Assembly (NCBI RefSeq): GCF_003182595.1
Contig: NZ_PDNZ01000004.1
Location: 124,001-188,000, forward strand
Direction: 5' to 3'
DNA: 64,000 bases
From: Prosthecochloris marina
GTDB taxonomy: Bacteria; Bacteroidota; Chlorobiia; Chlorobiales; Chlorobiaceae
The notes beneath the pieces are model-generated. The model saw only the letters and a program-made list of their open reading frames with translations, searched no databases and was not told where the DNA came from. Made by a program: the position numbers and the translations under genes. Within the stretch, counting starts at the first letter, position 1; every line of letters starts with the position of its first letter. This document shows, in pieces, positions 8,813-15,697 of this stretch.

Positions 8813-9298
8813 TTATAAAAACCTTGCAAACACAAAAACCCCTATCATTATAAACGTGATGGCTATTTTTGCAGCCATACCCGCGATAAGGCCAACCCAG
8901 GCTCCAAAACCTGCGCGCCCTGCAGCCTGAAAATCTCTCCGCACATATAGCTCACCGAAAAACGCACCAATAAACGGGCCAAGAACAATTCCTGGTAAGC
9001 CGAAAAACAACCCTCCAATCGCTCCGATGGCTGCCCCGATAACCGAATATTTACCGGCGCCATATTTACCCGCCCCAAGAGACCCGGCAAGAAAATCAAT
9101 GCCGTATCCCAGAAGACAGAGAATCAACAGCACTACAAGTGTACCCTGGCCGACATAAGCAAAATCTTCAGCCCAGGCACCGACAACCAGCCCTGCGAAA
9201 ACCAGTACTATGCCGGGCAAAGCCGGGAGCAAAAGCCCCGCAATTCCCGTGAGAACAAGAATAACGGAAAGAAACCATAGAAGCAATGTACCATCCAT
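8813..9298 (-). CDS. DUF456 family integral membrane protein
   Basis: 161 residues. The sequence is mostly hydrophobic and glycine-rich, with about five membrane helices and the family pattern GLLLPALPGIVLVFAG near residue 22 and GLPGIVLGPFIGAFFGEL near residue 102. The biochemical role of DUF456 proteins is unknown. The ATG at 9298 lies two bases after the stop of the upstream DUF2156 gene, so the two are very probably cotranscribed and translationally coupled. It converges on the 3' end of rnpB. Confidence 0.85.
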   Translation of the reverse strand: MDGTLLLWFLSVILVLTGIAGLLLPALPGIVLVFAGLVVGAWAEDFAYVGQGTLVVLLILCLLGYGIDFLAGSLGAGKYGAGKYSVIGAAIGAIGGLFFGLPGIVLGPFIGAFFGELYVRRDFQAAGRAGFGAWVGLIAGMAAKIAITFIMIGVFVFARFL

Positions 9299-9300
9299 AA

Positions 9301-10239
9301 TCAGCGATCAGAAAAAAACGGTTCCTTCAAAACATTAAACACCTTTTGTCCGACCAATGCCGCGTATCGCGTTTTGACAGCCATATCAGCAAGAGTAAGT
9401 AACGAAATTCCCTGCAACGAATAAAGGTAAACATCTCGCCATTGTGGATAGAACTTATTCTTAAAATAAAAGAGACCTCTAAAATCGTATACATCCCGGA
9501 ACAGTTCGGCAATCAAAACAACAATGCTCTCTTCCAGCCGCGAGGGAACATTTCTTCTTTGCCCGAGATGAAAAAACGGAACTTCACCGAGGCTCCATTC
9601 AAAAAATCCTTCCTGGCGAAGCACATCAAACACTCCTGCCAGCAAAAATTCCATACTCCCGGGCGGGGAATTATCTCGCTTGAGCATAAGCTCTGTGTGC
9701 GCCAGAGCATCTTCACGAGTGGTGATCGTAACTGCGGCAAGCCATTCATCGGCAAAGGAACACAGGACAAAACAGCGGCATGCGTCAAATGGGTATGTCC
9801 TGAAAACATTGGCAAGTTGTGGTTTGGCGCTGTGCCTTGCTTGCCGCTGTAACGCCAAAAGGTGCCTTTTGTTCTCATCATTCAAAGGCACTTCAACAAT
9901 TCTGCCCTTCTTTTCAGCTTGATGCAGGAGTTTACGAAGAGATTTTTTTTCAAAATGGCCGTTTTGAAGGCACAGAACCGCTTCGGCACCTGTCCTTAAA
10001 ACTGCACCACCTTTTTGCTTGAAAAAACCGGCAGTTTGCTTCGAACACCCTCTCACGAGAAATCCTTCCGGAAAAAGATCTTCAAGATCCTTTTTTACAG
10101 ACGAAAGCGTGTAATTCTTCGGGATATTTGCGAAGGGAATCCATGTTGCCCTGCTCAGGGGTAACGAAATACTTCTGTAAACAGGCTCGCATGTACCGGA
10201 CCTTGCCCAGCTCAATGGCAGCGGTTCTTGCACAGACAA
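9301..10239 (-). CDS. DUF2156 / MprF C-terminal-like acyltransferase-fold protein
   Basis: 312 residues without membrane helices. The C-terminal half resembles the GNAT-like domain of phosphatidylglycerol lysyltransferases (MprF) and stand-alone DUF2156 proteins. The best match is residues 205-235 (PPGSMEFLLAGVFDVLR and SLGEVPF), corresponding to the family's 'MDFLL...FDLGMAPL' region. MprF proteins transfer aminoacyl groups from tRNA to lipids, but the flippase domain is missing here and the acceptor cannot be inferred. It is the first gene of a two-gene unit with the DUF456 membrane protein. Confidence is moderate for the fold and low for the activity. Confidence 0.65.
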   Translation of the reverse strand: MSVQEPLPLSWARSGTCEPVYRSISLPLSRATWIPFANIPKNYTLSSVKKDLEDLFPEGFLVRGCSKQTAGFFKQKGGAVLRTGAEAVLCLQNGHFEKKSLRKLLHQAEKKGRIVEVPLNDENKRHLLALQRQARHSAKPQLANVFRTYPFDACRCFVLCSFADEWLAAVTITTREDALAHTELMLKRDNSPPGSMEFLLAGVFDVLRQEGFFEWSLGEVPFFHLGQRRNVPSRLEESIVVLIAELFRDVYDFRGLFYFKNKFYPQWRDVYLYSLQGISLLTLADMAVKTRYAALVGQKVFNVLKEPFFSDR

Positions 10240-10380
10240 TGTTATTGTACTCTTTGCTCTTCCATCAACGTTACATCTGCAGAAACATCTTTTTTGTCGC
10301 CTGCATTAAACGAAAATGGAGTTTAATCCATGCTCTTTAACGGGACAAAAGAAAAAAGTTCGATCAAAGTGTGTGAACTC

Positions 10381-10638
10381 TCAAAAAACCTTTTGAAGTT
10401 TTTCCTTTGACTTTGACGGGGTATCAGCGATTTCTCCGCATGATCCTACAGCTTGGCGGACAACGGAACCGACAGCATAAATTCCCAATCCCACGACAGC
10501 GATACCAGCAAGCCCGTGAAGGGTTGGTACAGCCACCGGCGCAAACAATACTGAGCCACCGGCAACACCAACAGCAGTCGTGATGATTTTATCTGGCTTA
10601 TACTGCTCCATGTTCAACATCGTTTTTTTATTAGTCAA
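10381..10638 (-). CDS. Small hydrophobic protein, unknown
   Basis: 85 codons if the TTG at 10638 is used; ATG codons at residues 7 and 10 are alternatives and none has a clear ribosome-binding site. The central 40 residues (KIITTAVGVAGGSVLF onward) are rich in Gly, Ala and Val and could form one or two membrane helices. The C-terminal tail is charged (KSKEKLQKVF). Short glycine/valine-rich proteins occur in the chlorosome envelope, and a csmB/csmF-like gene lies nearby on the same strand, so an envelope role is possible, but I cannot match it to a named family. Confidence 0.5.
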   Translation of the reverse strand: MTNKKTMLNMEQYKPDKIITTAVGVAGGSVLFAPVAVPTLHGLAGIAVVGLGIYAVGSVVRQAVGSCGEIADTPSKSKEKLQKVF

Positions 10639-11006
10639 ATACGTTATAAACTTTCTTAGCCCAGCCGGATTTTTTCAGGCTTCGAAAATGTCTTTTTTTC
10701 TTTGCCTACTCATCAACAAAGACAAAACACAATCTCTCTTCAGAAACAACCATTTTAAGGAATGTAAGCTAAAACCGATCTGTTGCAGTTTTCTTCGATC
10801 CAACAGCATATGAACTCCCCGAAAAGAAGATTTCAAAAACCCGATCTATATATTAAAAACCTCAATTGAGCCTCATTTCCTGCTTTTCGCTTCCGATCAT
10901 CAGCCTTTTGGCATATTTTTCTCCAGCGACAAAACCTTCGATAAAAACCATCTCCCCAAATTCTTCAAGGGTCATATCAAGATCGATCTTCTGGCCAAGG
11001 TAGCTA

Positions 11007-12183
11007 TTGTCTTGTCCGGTTAATTAATAGTTATATCGATAGAGGAATTTGCTATATTCCATTGAATGGAAATGATATGGAAATATGGCACCCAAGAATA
11101 AACTTTATCCAGTTCGCCCATTAGATAAGCCCGTGCTGGAAAAATGCATCCGATCACATACGGAGTCGCGGAATCTGGTTTTTCGGTCGCAGATACTCTT
11201 GCGATGTGATGCCGGACAAAGCGTTCAATCGGTCGCTCAGGAACTGGAGACAACGGCGAATACGGTCTATAAATGGCTCAATCGGTATCAGCGCTCCGGA
11301 CTTGATGGCATCAAGGACCTACCCCGTCCAGGACAGCCCAAGAAAGCATCGGGCCACAAAGTCAAGGAAGTGCTCAGGATGACCCAGACGCAGATTCCGC
11401 GTGAGGCCACGCATTGGAGCCTGCGATTGATGGCAAAGCACGCCGGGCTTACCATCTGGCAAGTCCAGCAGATCTGGCATGCCGCCGGCCTCAAGCCCCA
11501 TCGGCTGAAGACGTTCAAGTTCAGCAATGATCCGGATTTTGCTGAGAAGGTGACCGATATTGTCGGCCTCTACATGAATCCGCCGGAGAACGCAGTGGTC
11601 TTGAGCATTGATGAGAAGACCCAGATTCAGGCTCTTGACCGGACACAACCGATGCTGCCGCTCAGGCCGGGACAGGTACAGCGACGAACCCACGATTACA
11701 AGCGCAATGGCACCAGGAGTTTGTATGCTGCATTTGACATTTTAACGGGCCAGGTGCAGGGCAGGGTGACCCAAAGACATCGCGCAAAAGAATTTCTGGA
11801 TTTCCTGCGTCAGGTGGAACGCAATACTCCAAAAGAACTCGATCTGCATCTGATTCTTGACAACAGTTCAACCCATAAAACGAAGCCAGTGAAGGCTTGG
11901 CTTGAGAGTCATCCACGGATCAAGGTGCATTTCACGCCAACCAGTGCTTCCTGGTTAAACGCAGTCGAAGGATGGTTTTCACAATTGGAGCGTCGAGCAT
12001 TGTACCGTGGCGTTTTCTGCAGTGTCAATGATCTTCGCGATGCGATCCATCAATTCATCAAAACCTATAACGAAAAATTGGCCAAACCTTTCATTTGGAA
12101 TAAAAAAGCATCGGCCATTCTCGATTCAGTTCAGCGTGCAAAAAATACTATTATTGCAACAACTAATTAACCGGACAGGACAC
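11007..12183 (+). mobile_element. Complete IS630-family insertion sequence (1177 bp)
   Basis: Imperfect terminal inverted repeats are visible: left TTGTCTTGTCCGGTTAATTA, and right (reverse complement) GTGTCCTGTCCGGTTAATTA. A TA dinucleotide flanks each side (11005-11006 and 12184-12185), the target duplication typical of IS630/Tc1 elements. A single full-length transposase gene fills the element. Intact ends, an intact gene and a clean duplication point to a recent insertion. Confidence 0.92.
11085..12170 (+). CDS. IS630-family transposase
   Basis: 361 residues. The N-terminal half holds two helix-turn-helix units, QSVQSVAQELETTANTVYKW and a second around residues 95-145 (EATHWSLRLMAKHAGLT), as usual for DNA binding by this family. 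The catalytic DDE domain follows, with Asp in VLSIDEKTQ, Asp in LILDNSSTHK and Glu in SWLNAVEGWF. The protein is full length with no frameshift, so it is likely active. It catalyses cut-and-paste movement into TA sites. Confidence 0.95.
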   Translation: MAPKNKLYPVRPLDKPVLEKCIRSHTESRNLVFRSQILLRCDAGQSVQSVAQELETTANTVYKWLNRYQRSGLDGIKDLPRPGQPKKASGHKVKEVLRMTQTQIPREATHWSLRLMAKHAGLTIWQVQQIWHAAGLKPHRLKTFKFSNDPDFAEKVTDIVGLYMNPPENAVVLSIDEKTQIQALDRTQPMLPLRPGQVQRRTHDYKRNGTRSLYAAFDILTGQVQGRVTQRHRAKEFLDFLRQVERNTPKELDLHLILDNSSTHKTKPVKAWLESHPRIKVHFTPTSASWLNAVEGWFSQLERRALYRGVFCSVNDLRDAIHQFIKTYNEKLAKPFIWNKKASAILDSVQRAKNTIIATTN

Positions 12184-12670
12184 TATGCATATTCTGGGCC
12201 TTCGTACATTTGTTCATTTTTCTTATATATGAAGTCCATGCCGCCCTGACCGCCTGCATCCATAGTTGTCTTATCATCATGGGTGTCTGTTTTGTGATTA
12301 AGATTAGAAAATTGAAATGCTCACCCGACCACCCACTGATTCAGCAAGAGGTGATTTCAGGCCCATCTGTTCAAACAATGAGAGACCTTACCAATGCCCC
12401 TGAGCCGCCTACATCTGCCGGCTTTCCGGCATAAAACTCCGAAACTGAAAAAAACAAAACCGACTGTCGATTTTCTGCAGCAGAAACAGCATCTACCGCA
12501 CGTTCACCGAGCGGCAAATCAACCATGAATACCACTTATCAGTCAGTTATTCTTGTGCGAAAAATCCCGCGGTAAGGTTACCGCAACTGAACATCATTAG
12601 TGACGGATAACGACAAAACGAATCGTGAAAGCACGTCTCGCTACCGCTTGACGTGCTTTCATAACAAAGC
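12184..12670. other. Gap between IS element and csmB/csmF-like pseudogene
   Basis: No convincing intact gene. It contains the 5' remnant of the split ORF and a short minus-strand frame that ends at the TA duplication (from MDAGGQGGMDFIYKK to GPEYA), which may be another eroded or very small gene. The hairpin at 12626-12661 lies near its right edge. Confidence 0.5.
12626..12661 (-). terminator. Hairpin downstream of the csmB/csmF-like gene
   Basis: TGAAAGCACGT (12626-12636) pairs perfectly with ACGTGCTTTCA (12651-12661) around a 14-base loop, nine bases after the stop of the chlorosome-protein pseudogene on the minus strand. No long T-run follows. Confidence 0.6.
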
Positions 12671-12897
12671 TTATTTTTTTGAAGTAGCGGCTGCCGTGAT
12701 GTCCTGCAATACCTGATTGACGGTAGCAACAGCGTTCCCGGCAAGATCTGCGGATGTTTTGCTCAAAGGCTCCAGAGCACCACTGAAAGCGTTAATCCCA
12801 TTGGAAATCAGTTCAACCTGCATCTGCCCCAGTTTCCCAACCGTTTCCATGAGATTGTTGATTGCGTTTAAAGGTCATTAGCTGTTTCGTTTGCCAT
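12671..12897 (-). pseudogene. Chlorosome envelope protein CsmB/CsmF-like gene with 1-base frameshift
   Basis: The ATG at 12897 reads MANETANDL and then stops at TAA. Adding one base to the T-run at 12867-12869 (minus-strand CTTTAAAC becoming CTTTTAAAC) continues into a full frame: NAINNLMETVGKLGQMQ, then ALEPLSKTSADLAGN, then TVNQVLQDITAA, ending SKK and TAA at 12671. The repaired product is 75 residues, the family length. CsmB/CsmF proteins coat the lipid monolayer of the chlorosome. No in-frame start with a ribosome-binding site rescues the second half, although the ATG of METVGK could reinitiate. The lesion could be real or a homopolymer sequencing error. Confidence 0.75.
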
Positions 12898-13471
12898 AAC
12901 TGTTTATTTTTGGTTTGAAAAGACATGAAGAGACTATGCGAAAAAAACCAGGCAACAAGTCAAACTTTTCCTTGTGAAACCCTCTATTCCACTCTGAACT
13001 CTCTCAATCAAATCCATCATTACAGCCACGACAAACTCCACCTAAACCTTAGAAATACCACCTCAAATTACCTTACAGCAATTAACAACATCACAAACCT
13101 TTCTTCACCCCTAATAACAATCAAGGCTCAAAGGAAAAACAAAAAAATCACATTTATCACAAACAAAAATAACATAATTTTTGTAAGTTAAAATATTATT
13201 TGGCGCCGTTCCTCACGAAACAGACGACTTTTAAATTATTACACCAAGACGCCGGGTATTGGCAATGCTTTTCGATCGACAATACAAGCAATCCCCCCTC
13301 ATTCATTCATCAAATTCACACAAAACCAGCAGCTTATCGGCAGCCAGGGCCAAACCCTCACAACCCGCTCCTTAATAGCAGGCAGGAAATGGAAACGCTG
13401 AGTAGCATAACAGAAAACTGAAACATCTCCTGCTGCACAGGACTAACCGCAACAATCAACAATGAAACGAT
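12898..13471. other. AT-rich gap
   Basis: About 570 bases between the divergent csmB/csmF-like pseudogene and the Nif11 gene. The middle (13000-13190) is strongly A-rich and low in complexity, and its open frames look like composition artefacts. Promoters for both flanking genes presumably lie here. No RNA gene or repeat was recognised. Confidence 0.5.
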
Positions 13472-13702
13472 ATGACTATAGCTCAGTCAAAGCTCTTGTT
13501 TGAAACCCTCCTCTCGGATGAACCATTTCGCGATAGCATTCTTTCTGCCGGAAGTATGCTGGAATGCAAGGTATTGATAGAAGCCCGAGGCTTTGATTGT
13601 TCAATGTCTGAACTCAGAATGACACTCGAAAAGTACATCGAAGAACGAAATTTCGACAAGGAGCACAATTTTTCCTTATGGGAAAGCATCTTTCCGGAAT
13701 AG
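13472..13702 (+). CDS. Nif11-like leader-domain peptide
   Basis: 76 residues. The pattern SKLLFETLLSDEPFRDSIL, then ECKVLIEARGFDCSMSELR, matches the Nif11 domain: helix with LLSDEPFRDSI, then an 'AreaGFD' turn, then a short helix. Nif11 proteins occur near nitrogenase genes and as N-terminal leaders of ribosomally made peptides. Here the segment after the domain is short (FDKEHNFSLWESIFPE) and has no GG cleavage site or Cys-rich core, so it may be a stand-alone Nif11 protein. No modifying enzyme is adjacent. Domain assignment is fairly sure, function unknown. Confidence 0.7.
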   Translation: MTIAQSKLLFETLLSDEPFRDSILSAGSMLECKVLIEARGFDCSMSELRMTLEKYIEERNFDKEHNFSLWESIFPE

Positions 13703-13837
13703 CCAGTGCCACCATTTCAAGGAACGATTCGCTCAATCAGATACAACCAGGGCGTTTCCGCGCGGTATCAAGAAACACACCGCATTCCTCTTCAGCAGTA
13801 TCGGTAGTAATTATTTCGCACCGGAGAGTTAACCTAC

Positions 13838-14308
13838 ATGCAAGTAAGCGCATATCAATCGACCGAAGTAACCGGTCACTTCGACAAAAAGTACAATGAG
13901 CAGTCCCTCCGACAGTTCACGCCCAAACAGAAATCCCGCAAGAAATGGCTTATAGTACAACCTGTAAGCAACACTAATATGATGGTTGATTCCGGCAGCG
14001 TGAGTATGCCGTCAAATCTCTCGATGGTCACTACACTTGCGGCTCATCTCTTCGATGTGACATTCGAAGAGCTGAAACCAAGACTGCGCCATTTCGACTG
14101 GGATAAGTACGACACCTATCGTTATATGTTCGCACCTGAGAACATGATCGGCGAAAAGCCACCCAAAAACTTCGTCAAGCTGCAAAAAGAGGTTTACAGA
14201 GGAGCCATCCCGCAGCGCATGCAAGGAAAGCCTCTGAATTGGGTCTGGCTGACCAATTACAAAATGAACCGTTTTACCGGCAAGCTGAAACCGGACCTTT
14301 ACCTTTGA
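13838..14308 (+). CDS. Conserved-looking hypothetical protein
   Basis: 156 residues from an ATG at 13838 preceded by a GGAG-type ribosome-binding site. No membrane helix or signal peptide is seen. The middle is amphipathic and rich in aromatic residues (LRHFDWDKYDTYRYMF near residue 88), and the C-terminus has WVWLTNYKMNRFTG. I do not recognise the family. It is 72 bases upstream of the (bacterio)chlorophyll synthase gene in the same direction and may share its transcript. Confidence 0.6.
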   Translation: MQVSAYQSTEVTGHFDKKYNEQSLRQFTPKQKSRKKWLIVQPVSNTNMMVDSGSVSMPSNLSMVTTLAAHLFDVTFEELKPRLRHFDWDKYDTYRYMFAPENMIGEKPPKNFVKLQKEVYRGAIPQRMQGKPLNWVWLTNYKMNRFTGKLKPDLYL

Positions 14309-14380
14309 TTCGATATCACTACGGTACATTCAGCCAACATTACGACAAATTGCAATCACTTTCTAAACACCGTTTTTATC

Positions 14381-15379
14381 ATGACAGTAACAAAACGTTC
14401 AGGTATTATCGACAAAGCCAAAGCTCATCTCGAACTTCTCGACCCGGTTACCTGGATCAGTGCGTTTCCCTGCCTGGCTGGCGGGGTCATGGCTTCAGGT
14501 GCTATGCAGTCAAGCACCTACGATTACCTGCTTCTGTTTTTACTTTTCGTCATCTGGGGGCCTCTTGGTATTGGCTTCAGTCAGTCGGTCAACGACTACT
14601 TTGACCTTGAACTCGACAAAGTCAATGAACCTACACGTCCTATTCCGTCAGGACGCCTGACAGAGAAGGAGGCAATCTGGAACTGGAGTATCGTCCTGTT
14701 ATTAGCTATTCTTATCAGTACCTGGATCGGCGTCCACATTGGAGGACAGCGCGGCTTTATTTTTACAAGCTGTCTTTTCATTGCACTTATTTTCGGCTAC
14801 ATTTACTCCGCCCCTCCTCTCAAGCTGAAAAAAAACATTTTCTTCTCGGCTCCTGCTGTAGGACTTTGTTACGGTTTTGTCACCTATCTCTCTGCCAATG
14901 CACTGTTTGGCGAAATTCGCCCGGAAGTTATCGGTCTGGCCGGGCTGAACTTCTTTATGGCTGTTGCACTTATCATTATGAATGATTTCAAATCTCAAGA
15001 TGGTGACGCCAAAAGTGGAATGAAATCACTCACGGTCATGATCGGCTCGAGGAATACCTTTTTGGTTGCCTTTCTCATCATAGACCTTGTCTTTGCCGTG
15101 TTCGCCATTCTTGCCTGGACATGGGGCTTCCATATTTTGATGTATCTCATACTTGCCTCTCTCGCCGTGAACATCTTCATCCAGATTCCGATATACCGTG
15201 ACCCGAAAACCGGGGCATCATTTATGCAAAATGCCGTTGATGACGGATTCGGAAACACCATAGGAAAAAGCGAAGTTCACGAACATAATGCCTTCCTGCG
15301 TTTTCAGGTCGTCAACAACATTCTTTTTCTCGTGAATCAGTTTTCCGCAGCGACCCTGATCGGTCTGAAGTATCTGTAA
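14381..15379 (+). CDS. (Bacterio)chlorophyll synthase, UbiA family (BchG/BchK/ChlG type)
   Basis: 332 residues with eight or nine membrane helices. These enzymes attach the isoprenoid alcohol tail to (bacterio)chlorophyllide. The first Asp-rich motif is NDYFDLELDKVNEPTRPIPS (residues 70-89), with the chlorophyll-synthase hallmark NEPxRPIPSG. YSAPPLKLKK follows, and the second motif is NDFKSQDGD near residue 204. Green sulfur bacteria carry three paralogues, for bacteriochlorophyll a, bacteriochlorophyll c and chlorophyll a. From sequence alone I cannot say which one this is. It is followed by a short hairpin at 15418-15441. Confidence 0.9.
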   Translation: MTVTKRSGIIDKAKAHLELLDPVTWISAFPCLAGGVMASGAMQSSTYDYLLLFLLFVIWGPLGIGFSQSVNDYFDLELDKVNEPTRPIPSGRLTEKEAIWNWSIVLLLAILISTWIGVHIGGQRGFIFTSCLFIALIFGYIYSAPPLKLKKNIFFSAPAVGLCYGFVTYLSANALFGEIRPEVIGLAGLNFFMAVALIIMNDFKSQDGDAKSGMKSLTVMIGSRNTFLVAFLIIDLVFAVFAILAWTWGFHILMYLILASLAVNIFIQIPIYRDPKTGASFMQNAVDDGFGNTIGKSEVHEHNAFLRFQVVNNILFLVNQFSAATLIGLKYL

Positions 15380-15697
15380 TGCTTGTCACCATGCCACCAT
15401 GCTCTTGGCTTGTCTTTACTTCCCCGCTCTTCCGGGGAAGTAAAATCTTGACCAAACGATCCTGCTCCTTGTGCTGAACGTTACTTCCGATAAGAGCCAG
15501 TAGCTTTTCATCTAAAAAATGTAACTTCTTCAATTGAGCGGCATTTAAATCAGTCTTATCGTTCATCAACAAACCATATTCATACAGCAGTCATTCGATA
15601 CTCAACTTGAGGATCACAAACACAGTCAATAAGCCAAGAATCCTCCCTTTCATACAGTTTATTCCGTGTTCGATCCCAACCACTGGAGTCTAAGAAC
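15380..15697. other. Gap between chlorophyll synthase and sensor kinase
   Basis: 318 bases. It contains the hairpin at 15418-15441 and presumably the promoter of the kinase gene. A minus-strand frame at 15312-15572 overlaps the synthase 3' end, reads through the hairpin and has no ribosome-binding site; it is probably not a gene. Confidence 0.45.
15418..15441 (+). terminator. Hairpin after chlorophyll synthase gene
   Basis: ACTTCCCC (15418-15425) pairs with GGGGAAGT (15434-15441) around an 8-base loop, 39 bases after the stop. The following AAAATCTTG is not a good T-run, so termination strength is uncertain. Confidence 0.5.

Larger units (their letters stand above)
10862..12217 (-). pseudogene. 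Small ORF split by the IS630 element
   Basis: Removing 11007-12183 and one copy of the TA duplication rejoins an open frame on the minus strand. It starts at an ATG (12217, or a later ATG next to the insertion preceded by GAAGG) and ends TGA at 10862-10864. The product would be 49-58 residues, and the surviving C-terminal part reads YLGQKIDLDMTLEEFGEM onward to EKQEMRLN. In the present sequence the C-terminal 47 codons have lost their start. I do not recognise the product. The start choice is uncertain, but the interruption is directly visible. Confidence 0.55.

Noticed and set aside
12218..12350. Minus-strand frame ending GPEYA at the IS target site
   Set aside because: Short, no start with ribosome-binding site; its stop exists with or without the IS, so it cannot be shown to be interrupted.
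12925..13191. 88-codon plus-strand frame in the AT-rich gap
   Set aside because: Low-complexity Asn/Lys/Ile-rich translation typical of A-rich DNA; no ribosome-binding site or family.
13838..14308. The unknown gene upstream of the chlorophyll synthase as a RiPP enzyme acting on the Nif11 peptide
   Set aside because: No catalytic motif or RiPP-enzyme feature is visible; proximity alone is not enough.
15312..15572. 86-codon minus-strand frame after the chlorophyll synthase
   Set aside because: Overlaps the synthase 3' end, reads through a hairpin and has no ribosome-binding site; some segments look protein-like, so it is not fully excluded.
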